In this document: positions 45,271-55,131 of the stretch, piece after piece
Layout of the letters: each line of letters opens with the position of its first letter
Numbering within the stretch: position 1 is the stretch's first letter
DNA from: Hippasteria phrygiana
Lineage: Eukaryota > Echinodermata > Asteroidea > Valvatida > Goniasteridae
NCBI GenBank assembly: GCA_037893225.1
Contig: JAZGUH010000556.1
Location: 682,001 to 746,000 of the forward strand
Length of the DNA: 64,000 nucleotides
Reading direction: 5' to 3'
The notes under the pieces: model-generated
Database searches by the model: none
What the model saw: only the letters and a program-made list of their open reading frames with translations
What the model was told of the DNA's origin: nothing
Program-made: the position numbers and the translations under genes

Positions 45271-45445
45271 GAAGATGGAATTTGCGTCGGGGATGATGTA
45301 AAGTCGAAGAGACGTCTGCACTAGTAAGCAGGGGGTCCTGGGTTCGAATCCCACCCCGGTAAACCTGTGAATGTTTTCCCACAGGCTCTCGGAAAGCACT
45401 GAGTGCTCTCTACACTACGTGGGAAAAAGGCAAAACCTCTCTTAA
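45271..45445 (+). mobile_element. SINE family C, full copy
   Basis: GAGACGTCTGCACTAGTAAG precedes the B box GGGTTCGAATCCCACC at about 45339-45355, then CCCACAGGCTCTCGGAAAG, CACTGAGTGCTCTCTACAC and an A-rich tail. tRNA-like head with no intact cloverleaf. Relatives at 54428 and 59846. Confidence 0.76.
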
Positions 45446-45724
45446 AAAAAAAAAAAAAACTTGTGACAGTTTAAGCTCGATCTGTCATCCGAGTAAAAAA
45501 AAAAAAGAAGTTGTGCTTTTAACAGTGATTTTGTGCACGCTCATTGTGTACGTATTTTGATCGCTGGAATAACCACTGCATTTTTGGAGGTTTCAGATTT
45601 TCTTGAAGATAAATGTCACTTCAGATGGAAATATTTCTCAGGAGGATTTGGTACTGAATACTGATAACATCTTTATCAACAGTCTGCCTTCAGATTGAAA
45701 GTAATCATTCTGGCTTTTATATCG

Positions 45725-45925
45725 TCAAACCACAAGGGAAACCGACTAGGTAGTTTGAATAAATTTTCAAAGTGAACAAAGAAAACTGGCAGTAGTGGGA
45801 TTTGAACCTGCCAACTCCGGAATACAGTACCGGCGCACTACCAACTGATGAGCTATCTTGCCCTATGTTGGCGGTCTCCCAAATTCTCAGTGTTGGCGGT
45901 CTCCCAAATTCTCAGGGGACTTAGT
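45725..45925 (-). mobile_element. SINE family A, minus-strand copy
   Basis: On the minus strand: GACAATTTGGGAGACC-type leader (duplicated locally at 45886-45920), the tRNA-like segment with B box GGTTCAAATCCCAC, then AGTTTTCTTTGTTCACTTTG and the tail to GTTTGACG. The local duplication of GGCGGTCTCCCAAATTCTCA is unusual. Confidence 0.78.
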
Positions 45926-47126
45926 ACCCCCGAACAAAGACTCTGGCATTATCTTTCCAGAAATTATGAAAACCTTTAACAGTCTTCACTATTAAATAAA
46001 CTAAAATAATATAACCAATAAAGGTTTCAATGGTGATTGAAAACCATGGTGATTCTTAAGCCGTGACACTCTGTAAATTCTTCTCAAGTAAAAAAATAAC
46101 TCACAATGAAGGACTAATGGAGATTGATTGTTGAAATTCATTCACTCGATGGAGTCGCAACAACATCAATGATACTACAATACCCTACCCTGCCCCTTGT
46201 TCACTCCCCCTCACAACCACCCCCTTCCCATCTCTCTCTCTCACACCCCAACACGGCGAACAAGAGTGTCCGTCACCCCCCAAAATGGAGAGATGTCCCC
46301 AGAACATACTGATTAGCATGCAAATAGACAAGCACGAGCGAACGGACAGGAAAATTGGAATCATCATATCCAGATGGTTCCCGTCAGGAGGGACATGGTT
46401 GGACGGTAGCACGGCGCGTACCGGTACATGCACGGCTCTCCACTTCCTGCTATCATCGTAAGAAGCCCCGCATTGAGTATGTAAAAGGGTGGTTTAATGC
46501 ATACGGGTTTTCACCAAGCAGTATCATGTTCGGCTAGGTATGCAATGGGTTCCGTCGCATATGCTTTCCATGCGATATGCAATTGTAGTCAGAATCTCCG
46601 ATTCTTGCTCCGAGTGGAACAGACGCGTACGGAGCCTTTTCTTACTTCCTTCCCTCCCCCCGACCTCATGTTTCGCCCAGGGATGTTTGAATTGTAAGCG
46701 GGAAACGCAATTCAAACAACTCCAGTTGCAGTCAACTCATTTCCGTTCGCTGGTGTCACCCAGGAGAGAAATGTTATTGTTGAACGCATTTAATAGCTTG
46801 CAGATGGGGCGCGGGGCTCCTGCCAAAAAGCAATGAAACACGACGAAATGCCGCTGAAACGTTAGATTCGGGTGAATATTTGTCGCATCCAGTTGCGGGA
46901 AAATTATACCTCGGTCTCATGTTTTTAATTTGTTCTTGGATTCCTGCGGGCTCCGATTGGGATACAGTTTTTCATTTTTTTGGCTTAATGCCAGGGTCCG
47001 TATTGTCTACGAGGATTTTTCTTTTTTTTTAAGTCAGGGAACTCCATTTTCTAGGAGTATCCATGCATGACCTTTGGTTGCTGGAGAATCGGTGTGATTT
47101 GACCCGACAAGGAGCTGCAACAAAGG
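45926..47126. other. no gene recognised; 46.1-46.9 kb GC-richer DNA
   Basis: Contains a (CT)n-like stretch near 46230 and several ORFs of 60-98 codons on both strands at 46124-46836 without domains. Single-copy by eye. Confidence 0.37.
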
Positions 47127-47290
47127 AAATACTGCTTAACAACTATTCGTGCTAAGCAAAGGTTAGCCCGAGAACCAGTTCACAAGCAATACACGTCACA
47201 CAGCATTTTGGCTGGTAACCTGTTTTTACCAAGCAAATCTTCCCCATACTTAAGTGAATTTGTGTGCTCAGGAACTCAACAAAATTGTCT
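47127..47290. mobile_element. GCTTAGCA MITE, copy 7 (truncated left)
   Basis: TATTCGTGCTAAGCAAAGG, ACAAGCAATACACGTCACAC, TTTTGGCTGGTAACCTG and ACCAAGCAAATC, ending in GTGTGCTCAGGAACTC. The left third is missing. Confidence 0.65.
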
Positions 47291-47480
47291 CCGAAACTTG
47301 AAACTTAAACCTGAGACCTCTGAATTACCGTTTCAGTGTTTCACCAACTGAGCTTTTTTTTTATTTTCCACCGAGGAAAATGTCAGCCGACATGTAACAT
47401 CACTTAAACACTTTCATGAGAATTGTAAGATCTTGCAAGAAAAAAATAACATCTTTGTTATCTCCGTGCCCTGCTCTGTT

Positions 47481-47640
47481 AAATGTAGTGTTACATGATT
47501 GGTCATTGTTGCAATTTTCAGAAATGGGCGGATTTGGGGAGTTAGTATTTTATAGGAAATATCATTCCACTGACCTGTTCAAAGTTTTAAAAAACGAGAG
47601 AAAAACGGCGCTCTTTTTCAACTGTCGGGTGGATGATAGC
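47481..47640 (+). mobile_element. AAAGGTAG element, left-end fragment
   Basis: AAATGTAGTGTTACATGATTG, GCAATTTTCAGAAATGGGCGG, TATTTTATAGGAAATATC and CCACTGACCTGTTCAAAG match the first 160 bp of 44430-45037. The rest is lost. Confidence 0.72.
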
Positions 47641-49483
47641 CTTTAATCAAGGCGCGTGGCTACCTGGACACGTAAAGTCAAGACGTTACCACAATACTGC
47701 TGCATGTTTTAGTCTATTCCTGGTAATTAAAAACTGGTAATTAAAAAAATAACTGAAAATCTAAATTGGCCTCGACATCTAAAATTGGTTACCGTGGGAA
47801 CTACTTCAAAATGGATTTTATGAAACTAAAAGCAGCATTTAGCCCATCCATAAAGTAGTCTCACTGCGACATTAACACACATCAATTCTCACCTTCTTAA
47901 TTGTGATACGATCAAGCAAAATCAGTCAGAAGTCGGCAATGGTCAATTTTGTGATTTTTACATACATATATTCATGTAGCGTACTTCAAGCTCCATATTA
48001 GTGAAAACCTGTGAATACGACCTTTAGTTGTTAAAAAGTTACAAATATTTGAACACCGGCACATTAAAAAGAAAGAAACTGAGAAAATCAAGTTTAAAGC
48101 TACAGTAATTGAGTCATGTTTAGCACACCTATAATACATGTCACAACAAAGTTGTAAAAGAAGAATGTTTTTCCCCTCTGTTAAAAAAAAGAAAAAAAAG
48201 TCAATTTTGATTTTTCCACCCCTACGAATTTTGGCCCATATCTCAAAACAATGATTGCCGAGGTCTGACTGATTTTGCTTGATCGCATCACAATATGAAA
48301 TAAATGAAAATGTGTACGAGGTCCTGTATCCACACAGCTGTTTACAAACTCATCCACATGCACATTTTCCCGAACACATCCAACTTCATTAATTTTTGTC
48401 TTGATCTCGACTGTCTTGTAAAGTCACACCATCTCATCTCAATTGTTCTGCATAATCCTCTCCGCAAATGTGAGCTTTTTTTTTCTTTCTCAAAGTGGAC
48501 AGCACGGAGATAAATTACTTCATCGGTAAATCAGCCAGAAAAGGCAAAGGCAAAAAAAAGAAAGAAAAAAAATTACCCCGGGGTTATGGTTGTAATGGTT
48601 GAATCGCCAGACCCCTGCGAGGCCAAATAATGTCTTATTGCCGAGCCCAGACGAACCAATAAGACACCCCCCCTCAAGACTTGCCATGTGTACGAGCCCA
48701 GACGCCTCAATTCGTTAGATATATCTATATATATGGCATGCCAAACACCATTAATCAGCCTACTTTATTTTTGATGCATACAGGCCGCGTTCGCATTTCC
48801 ACGTCGTGATCTTCAGAGAGAGTTGGAGCTTCATCCCTGTTGTATCCTATGTCTGCCTCACCTGGCAGTCCTTCAACCTGCGAGGGCGGCAGAGCGGTGG
48901 CACAGTGCTTAAAATGACGATGAAAGAGAAGCTTGTTCATTAATTAACAGGGGCTGGGGTATTGTTTCTGTTTACCGTGTCGAAGACCGGGGCAGCGTGT
49001 GCTCTGCTTTCAGTTCATGTTTCAAGCGTGTTGGATTTGCCATGCATCAGTGGTAAAAATAGAAAGTTTAGGCAATTTTATACTTTGGAAAACAAGAAAA
49101 CAGAGGCATAAACGTGCACTCTTAAGGATAAGAGTGGCTAGTTGATCTGAAAGATCCATGATACAAGTTATAATGAACGACGCCTATCTTATTTCTCAAA
49201 GTAAGCAGACACCCCCCCCCCAAAAAAAATATTAATTAATTAATAAATAAATAAATCAATAAAAGAACCACCCCCCACCCCCAAAAATTAATTATTTTAT
49301 TTTTTTCTATTCTTAATTGACATTGACACTTGGCACTGTATGGAAAGTGATGGAAGTACAACAGCTGTCAATCAAAATAAAAGGGGAGGAGGTTATGTCA
49401 AGAGCCACTCCCCCTCAACTATAGATCTCAAAGGTAAAGAATACAAGCTATTTTGAGTGGCCCTTGTCAAAATCTCGATGAAG
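47641..49483. other. no gene recognised
   Basis: Mostly AT-rich; C/A tracts at 49210-49228 and 49270-49285; (TA)n near 48720. ORFs at 48181-48940 have no domains. Confidence 0.4.
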
Positions 49484-49600
49484 GTGGTAGGCAACATTTT
49501 GAATTGCCAACCCCACCACCCTTACGGTTTTTCCTATTAATCTAAATAGAGGATAATTCTTCAATAGATTCCAGAGAAATTTCCCCAACTTTAGACCCAG
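49484..49600. mobile_element. GGTGGTAGG hairpin plus single CTTACGG arm
   Basis: GGTGGTAGGCAACATTTTG and AATTGCCAACCCCACCACC form the hairpin. The arm CTTACGGTTTTTCCTATTAA, CTAAATAGAGGATAATTC, TTCAATAGATTCCAGAGAAA follows directly. The opposite arm seen at 43409-43487 is missing. Confidence 0.7.
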
Positions 49601-52154
49601 TGCCTGTGACACTCATTATAGACATTCTGTGACGCACCAGTTGAATCACAAAAGTAATAAATATCGACACCGCTTAAAAATAATCATAATATAAAAGAAA
49701 TTAAATATAAGAACTCTTCCACCCCCCAAAATGAAAAAAAAAATGTAATTGGGACATACATGAAGCGATCGAGCATCTCTCTGCTTTCGTTTTAAGTTCC
49801 AGTCTGTCCATCGCGCAGTGTATCAAAATGATAGATATACAGTTCTGCCCACAAAACAAAAGCGGGGGCCAGGCACTCGAGGCTCAAAATGACGGACGAT
49901 GAAATGCCGAATGTCAAAAAATTTGTGTCTGGATTCACCGAGTTTCTCGTCGAGCCATCAATCAGAGTCGAGAAACAGGCACGGATGAAAGACGAACCCA
50001 AGACGATGGCAGACAAGGGCCGCACATCACAGCAGATACATATATACATATCCCATCGATTCTCCACCATTCCATTAAGACGCGGGAACTCCGTGTGAAT
50101 AACCAAACAGTTTGGAGTGCCACGGACTGCCATATTCCTCCCGATTTTTTTCCACTTACCTCCCTGGAATCAATAACCTCTTTATTTTCTAACTTTCAGG
50201 TTCCCCGGAAAGACGGTTCTGGCAGTTTTGTTCATAAAAACAACAGATTTTGTACTTTGTCATTTATGAATTCAGTGCTCTTACAATTCAGATTCACAAG
50301 CTCACACGCAGAATTTCCAATGATGTGTGTATCCAGATTTTCCAGACCAACTTTTTAAATTTTTATAAAAAAACAATCCCACATTTTTGGGGGGCAGGGC
50401 CAAATATTTTAAAAAGCCTCCCCTTTTTGTTTCTGGCACTAGGCGCAAACGGGGAATTCGTCTTGTGACGTCAGATTTGTTTTCTGCCCGCAGTGACAAA
50501 TCTTAGACAAATGGCATGAGCAGGCTAGACAGGACTCGATCAAAATAGCTCTGAAAAGTAATTTTTTTGCTATTTTATGGCAGAAATAATTGCCCGTTTC
50601 ATTGTAATATGCCCTAAGCTACATCAAACTATAAAATGATGCAGATTTTTCTCAGCAATCAACATCCTCTATAATAATAATTTTGGATGGATTGAAAATG
50701 AAATGCATTTTCTGTTTTTAATAGGCAAACAACTAGACTCCACTCTAGACACAACGGTCACATCTTTTGAATAATAAGTTTTGGTGATGTACACAGATGT
50801 AATGTCGTCATGATGACGTCATCAAGGTCAAAAATGAAAATGTTTCTTTTAAAATGCCATGTTTCATGAACTGCAGCACACAACCTTTTACAATAGTGAT
50901 GAGATACATGTATAAATCAAACCGAAAAAGCCCACACACTGTGTGTTTGTAATAAACTCTAGTTTTTTCTCTTTAAATTTACTATTTCTAGTAACTTCAA
51001 AGACATTCTTACATCAAAGGATGTAAGTGAGGTTTTCTTCGCAGCCTAAAAATAAGGCAAGCCTGATTATACATGTTAGGGCCTAAAAATGTACCCAATA
51101 TATTACATCAAAATACTTGTTGCCTGAAAACAGGCTTCCCTGTATATTCCTCCTATTAAAACGTTTGGATTCAGGATTGGGACTAAATGCAGAATCCACT
51201 AACAAGGCAGATGAATTTTTCACAGAATTTGAGGTACCCGCCTGATGAGGTTTTGTCTAATCCCGGTCTGCATCGCACCTGCCCAACTCTGAAAGATAAC
51301 TCAATCCCATTTCTGCATTTTCTCTTTCCCGGTTGTATCTCATTTCCAAAATCGAGGCAGCTCGGCTTGTCTGTCATCTCCAGCGAGTCCCTACACATCT
51401 TCCTGCTTCTACTCATCCTCCTAAGTCTTGATCTTATTTTCTCCGTCTTCCAATCTCTCTCCCTCTTTCCCGCTTCTTTTTTTTTGGTCATGTTCAGGGG
51501 CCATCCAATCGATATCCATAAGTGCATCGGCTAAGGTCATCAATGCCATCGCCGAACGACCCCGACACCGAACATCGGGGTATTTAAGTACGCCAGCGCG
51601 ATCTCCGACATAGATTAACACCAAATGTGGCAACCTGGGTGTGATGTCCAGTCACCCAAACACAAATGACTGCTGTACCGTGCTCGGCCAGTGAGCAAGG
51701 TTTAAAGAAAAAGAAGGGGGGGTGGGGAAGGGTACCAAAGCACCTTGGAAACAAATCCATTTGCGAATTAAACTGTGCATAGCTTGCACCTGACTGAGCC
51801 GACCAGCCTATACATAGACAAGATCATTGGGTTATTTTCCTCTCGCAGGGGGGAAAGAGTGCATTTAATTCTGAAGTAAACTCAATGGCAGGTAGGAGAA
51901 AAGTGGAGTGGTTTGGGACGTAAAAAATGCGATTGACATAAAGGGTCGATGCGTATACAACGTTGTGCTGGCATGTCTGGGGATGCCCGATTGCGATCAA
52001 ATGACTGCACTTTTTCAAAAGGACAAATAAGCAAAATGTGGTTAAGCCAAGGATACGACCAATTAATGATCATTGCTAGTAGGAGACTGCTACAGTCTAG
52101 GCATGAACCACACAAGGTGTTGTCTATTAATTGTCTATGCACTTGGGGAAAACA
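49601..52154. other. no gene recognised; largest spacer of the right half
   Basis: Two TGACGTCA-type sites lie at about 50803-50822. 51180-51620 is GC-richer, with overlapping ORFs of 115 and 114 codons on opposite strands, none recognisable. No transposon ends were matched. Confidence 0.36.
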
Positions 52155-52490
52155 ATTCACTGCATAGCTCTAAGATGATTCCATTGTGATATACTTACAT
52201 TTTTTCTGCAAGTTTGCCCCAAACAAGGCTGAAAGCCACTTGAGTACAAAAAGAAAACGATTCAAAGATACAAGAGAAATTATGATTCCTCTTAAGCAGG
52301 AAAGATCGTAAGATGAAGGGAAATATGAACCAGGCAAAGAATTCCATAGAGATACAGAACGAGGGAAAGCATAGCATAGCATTTCATTCTACATCTAGGT
52401 ACAGCGAGAGTATATTGGTGGGAATAGGTGGAAAGCTGAGTTTTCATGTCAAACACCCTAACTGGAGGAACCAAGCTGGACATTTGTAAT
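52155..52490 (-). pseudogene. LINE RT C-terminal fragment and 3' end
   Basis: On the minus strand: SSLVPPVRVFDMKTQLST, HQYTLAVPRCRMKCYA, and after frame changes SLVLYLYGILCLVHISLHL. This is followed by the 3' sequence AAGTGGCTTTCAGCCTTGTT shared with 29525-30141. Truncated upstream, with frameshifts and substitutions. A remnant only. Confidence 0.8.
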
Positions 52491-52664
52491 CTAGTAGAAT
52501 CTATCTCAGGTGGTACAAAATGCATAATAAATTTTAAATAAATAATTGTGCTGCTAACGTTTGTGCTCATGTAGCAATTTATACAAATGTCTGAAAGTGC
52601 TTCACAATTTTTCCCCTGGTCATCAGGCCGTGAGATCAGTCACGCAGCAGTTTGAGATCAGCGC

Positions 52665-52815
52665 AAGCGAGTTCTCTACCCTCACAGGTACTCATTTATA
52701 CTCCTGGGTGGAGAGAGGCAATTGTCGTAAAGTGTCTTGCCCAAGAACACAAGCATCAAGATCCCCCAGGCGGGGTTTGAACCATCGCACATGAGTCAGA
52801 CACCGTAACCATTGG
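52665..52815 (-). mobile_element. tRNA-derived SINE family D, single-module copy
   Basis: On the minus strand: GTTGTCCAATGGTTACGGTG (A-box region), GATGGTTCAAACCCCGCC (B-box region), then one module with CTTGTGTTCTTGGGCAAGAC and CTCTCTCCACCCAGGAG. It gives the ground state against which the expansion at 9740-10255 is read. Confidence 0.75.
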
Positions 52816-52840
52816 ACAACGCTGCTCTAACTTTTTACGG

Positions 52841-52841
<1 letters not shown>

Positions 52842-52892
<51 letters not shown>

Positions 52893-52896
52893 TTTC
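52842..52896 (+). repeat. (TTTA)n microsatellite
   Basis: About 13 uninterrupted TTTA/ATTT units. Confidence 0.95.
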
Positions 52897-53611
52897 GATA
52901 TCCAACGGCAAGTATCTTAAAAAAAAAAATTCTGTACTGGCTCAAAGTCTGGACTGTAAAAATGGTTACTTCTTTGGGTCAATTTCATGTCTGATAAATT
53001 ATCTAGTTGTTCATGGTTATTCACCTGTTGACACACGAACCGCATTTACTCACAAGGTAAAAAATATAATCTACTTTCAATTATCATTCACATCTTTCAT
53101 CAGAAGATAATTACATCAAGAGCTGTACAAGATTCCAATATTTAAGGGTATCACGGACACAGCGATGCAACGGTATTCATGAGCTGTTTACCTAACAAGG
53201 AAAGCCGATTAAGAGAAGTCATTGAACTCCATTTAATAAGCTTTTCTCCGGCATCTGCAAGATTTGTCACAAAAGGAATGAATAATTCAAGACTGGCTCT
53301 GAAAAAGTAATTCAATTACTGTGTAAATCCTGCCGCATTCAGCAAGCTTGAGACAAGAAGGGACTCGATAACCCGGAATTAGGCAGAAGCGTATTACGTG
53401 GATTAGCTTTGAACTGTTGAAATCATGTTTTTAAATCTGCGAACCGTATGGGAGACAACAACAATCCATTCCGACTGCAGACTGCTTTCATGTGATCAAG
53501 CGCATTCTAGTATCAACTCTCTAGCCCCCAAAAATTTCTTTTAAATTTACATAATTCCTGACATTCTATAGAATGTTTTTTTTTTTATAGAATTCCATAG
53601 AACTTTCTTGT
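52897..53611. other. no gene recognised
   Basis: AT-rich DNA without matched repeats or long ORFs. 53320-53520 is slightly GC-richer. Confidence 0.42.
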
Positions 53612-53700
53612 ATAAAGGGTGGTTCGAATCCCACCTCAGCCAACTTGTGAATTTTCACTGGAATGTTGGGGGTTCCCCCACATCTACTGACGGAACATTT
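53612..53700 (+). mobile_element. degraded tRNA-like SINE fragment
   Basis: GGTGGTTCGAATCCCACCTC is a good B box, followed by AACTTGTGAATTTTCACTGG and GTTGGGGGTTCCCCC. It has limited similarity to family C; the 5' half is absent. Confidence 0.5.
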
Positions 53701-53829
53701 GTCGAGTATATTTTAAAAACACAGGCCAAAAAAAAAACATACAAAAGACAAACAATTCTCTTCTAATTCCATTATCACATTGATTACACGGTACCCGCTG
53801 TTACAATGGATTCGAATCAGCCAGCCGGC

Positions 53830-54399
53830 TAGGGGTGTGCATTTACGGGTAATAAAAGAACCGGGTACCCGATTGAAAAAAATACAGGTACCCGGGGACC
53901 CGGGTACCCATTAAAGAAACCCAACTCAAAACTTCCAATCCCGGAAGTTGCAATATTTCTCCGAGATTAAAAAGTCTGATTTCAGACAAAAGTCTGAAAA
54001 ATCTTGTGCCCATCTAGTAAACATGATCACTACTCCGCCATTACATGTTCCGGCACGTGCATGCACCGGCAGTGGAATGAGGCATGCTATTACACATGTA
54101 TGTCTCGTCGAGGCTCTTTATCCATACCCAGACTACAAAAACCACAACCGGTAAATTCCCGTTTAATTGTGAATTTTCGTGAGCGTCAAAAACATGAAAT
54201 CTGTGCTGGTTTCCCATGTAGCCGTGTTTTAATTTAGAAAATTCCCGACAAATAACATTCGAAACCTTACCTTTTTCATTTTCTGGGAAGTTACTGTGCT
54301 ATAATGTAAAGTTGTACGGGTACTCGATTCCATAATCTGGAACCGGTTCTTGACATGAACGGTCGGGTTTCGGGTACCCGGTTCTGATGCACACCCCTA
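53830..54399. mobile_element. hAT-like element with GGGTACCC motifs, copy 1
   Basis: Ends TAGGGGTGTGCAT / ATGCACACCCCTA, flanked by CAGCCGGC (53822-53829) and CAGCCGAC (54400-54407), 8-bp duplications with one mismatch. Subterminal ACCGGGTACCCGATTG and CGGGTTTCGGGTACCCGG lie in inverted relation. 570 bp without a transposase. Confidence 0.82.
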
Positions 54400-54427
54400 C
54401 AGCCGACCCCGGCAAGCTCTATGGTTG

Positions 54428-54590
54428 AATCTTTCAGACGTCTGCACTAGTAAACAGGAAGTCGTGGGTTCGAGTCCCACCCAAGTAAGCGTGTGATATT
54501 TTTTTCCCACAGGCTCTCGGAAAGCACTGATCATACAGTGCTTTATACACTGCAACGGGAAGGGGAAAAAATCTCTCTAATAAAGCATGG
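54428..54590 (+). mobile_element. SINE family C, second copy
   Basis: CAGACGTCTGCACTAGTAAA, B box GGGTTCGAGTCCCACC, CCCACAGGCTCTCGGAAAG and TACAGTGCTTTATACACTGC. It starts about 20 bp after the right duplication of the hAT-like element. Confidence 0.76.
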
Positions 54591-54710
54591 AAACCTTAAA
54601 ACCTTTAATACAGAAACTTCTCTTCGCATGTTTTTTTGGTTTCTCCTCCCAGTTTTGGTGTTTTTCAACATCAGGGACGAGTCAGAATGGGATATCAAGG
54701 GGCTATAGTA

Positions 54711-54757
54711 CAGTATAACTTTGCTATACCGAATATTTGGCTATACCGGACATCATC
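54711..54757 (+). mobile_element. solo pogo/Tigger-like terminal repeat
   Basis: CAGTATAACTTTGCTATACC then GAATATTTGGCTATACCGGA has the style of pogo-superfamily ends (CAGT followed by two ATA-ACCGAA-like repeats). It is preceded by TA. No second end was found downstream. Confidence 0.4.
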
Positions 54758-54841
54758 TTCGGCTCCCAAATTGATGTATTCAATACATACCATTATTCCT
54801 TAGAACGAATGAGCACCATAGATAGTGAACATTTCATCACT

Positions 54842-55131
54842 GTTTTCACGAACTGACACCCAGGTGTGCACGCGCACATCGGGCATTGACTCGCTAGAGA
54901 AGAATGTTCGTTTTCACGAATTGACACGCAAGCATGTAGCGGAAATACCATTCAGAGAAAAAATGCTTTAAAAGCTTTTGACACGAATCTATTCCATCTG
55001 TATACTTGTGGGGTTACAGAAACATTGAACTGAAAACCTCTAAACTCGTGAAATTAAGAATGGTTTTAGTTCGTGAAAATGAAAATGTGGTTAGCGCGCG
55101 CTGCTGTACTTGGGTGTCAGTTCGTGAAAAC
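54842..55131. mobile_element. inverted-repeat element TTTTCACGAACTGACACCC
   Basis: GTTTTCACGAACTGACACCC at the left and GGGTGTCAGTTCGTGAAAAC at the right are perfect inverted ends over about 20 bp. Further GTTCGTTTTCACGAATTGAC-type motifs lie inside. A GCGCACATSNGGGCA...CGCTAGAGA segment occurs both inside (54871) and just outside (55148). Confidence 0.65.

Noticed and set aside
51183..51534. Overlapping 114/115-codon ORFs on opposite strands
   Set aside because: Mutually overlapping and without homology I recognise; expected in GC-richer DNA.
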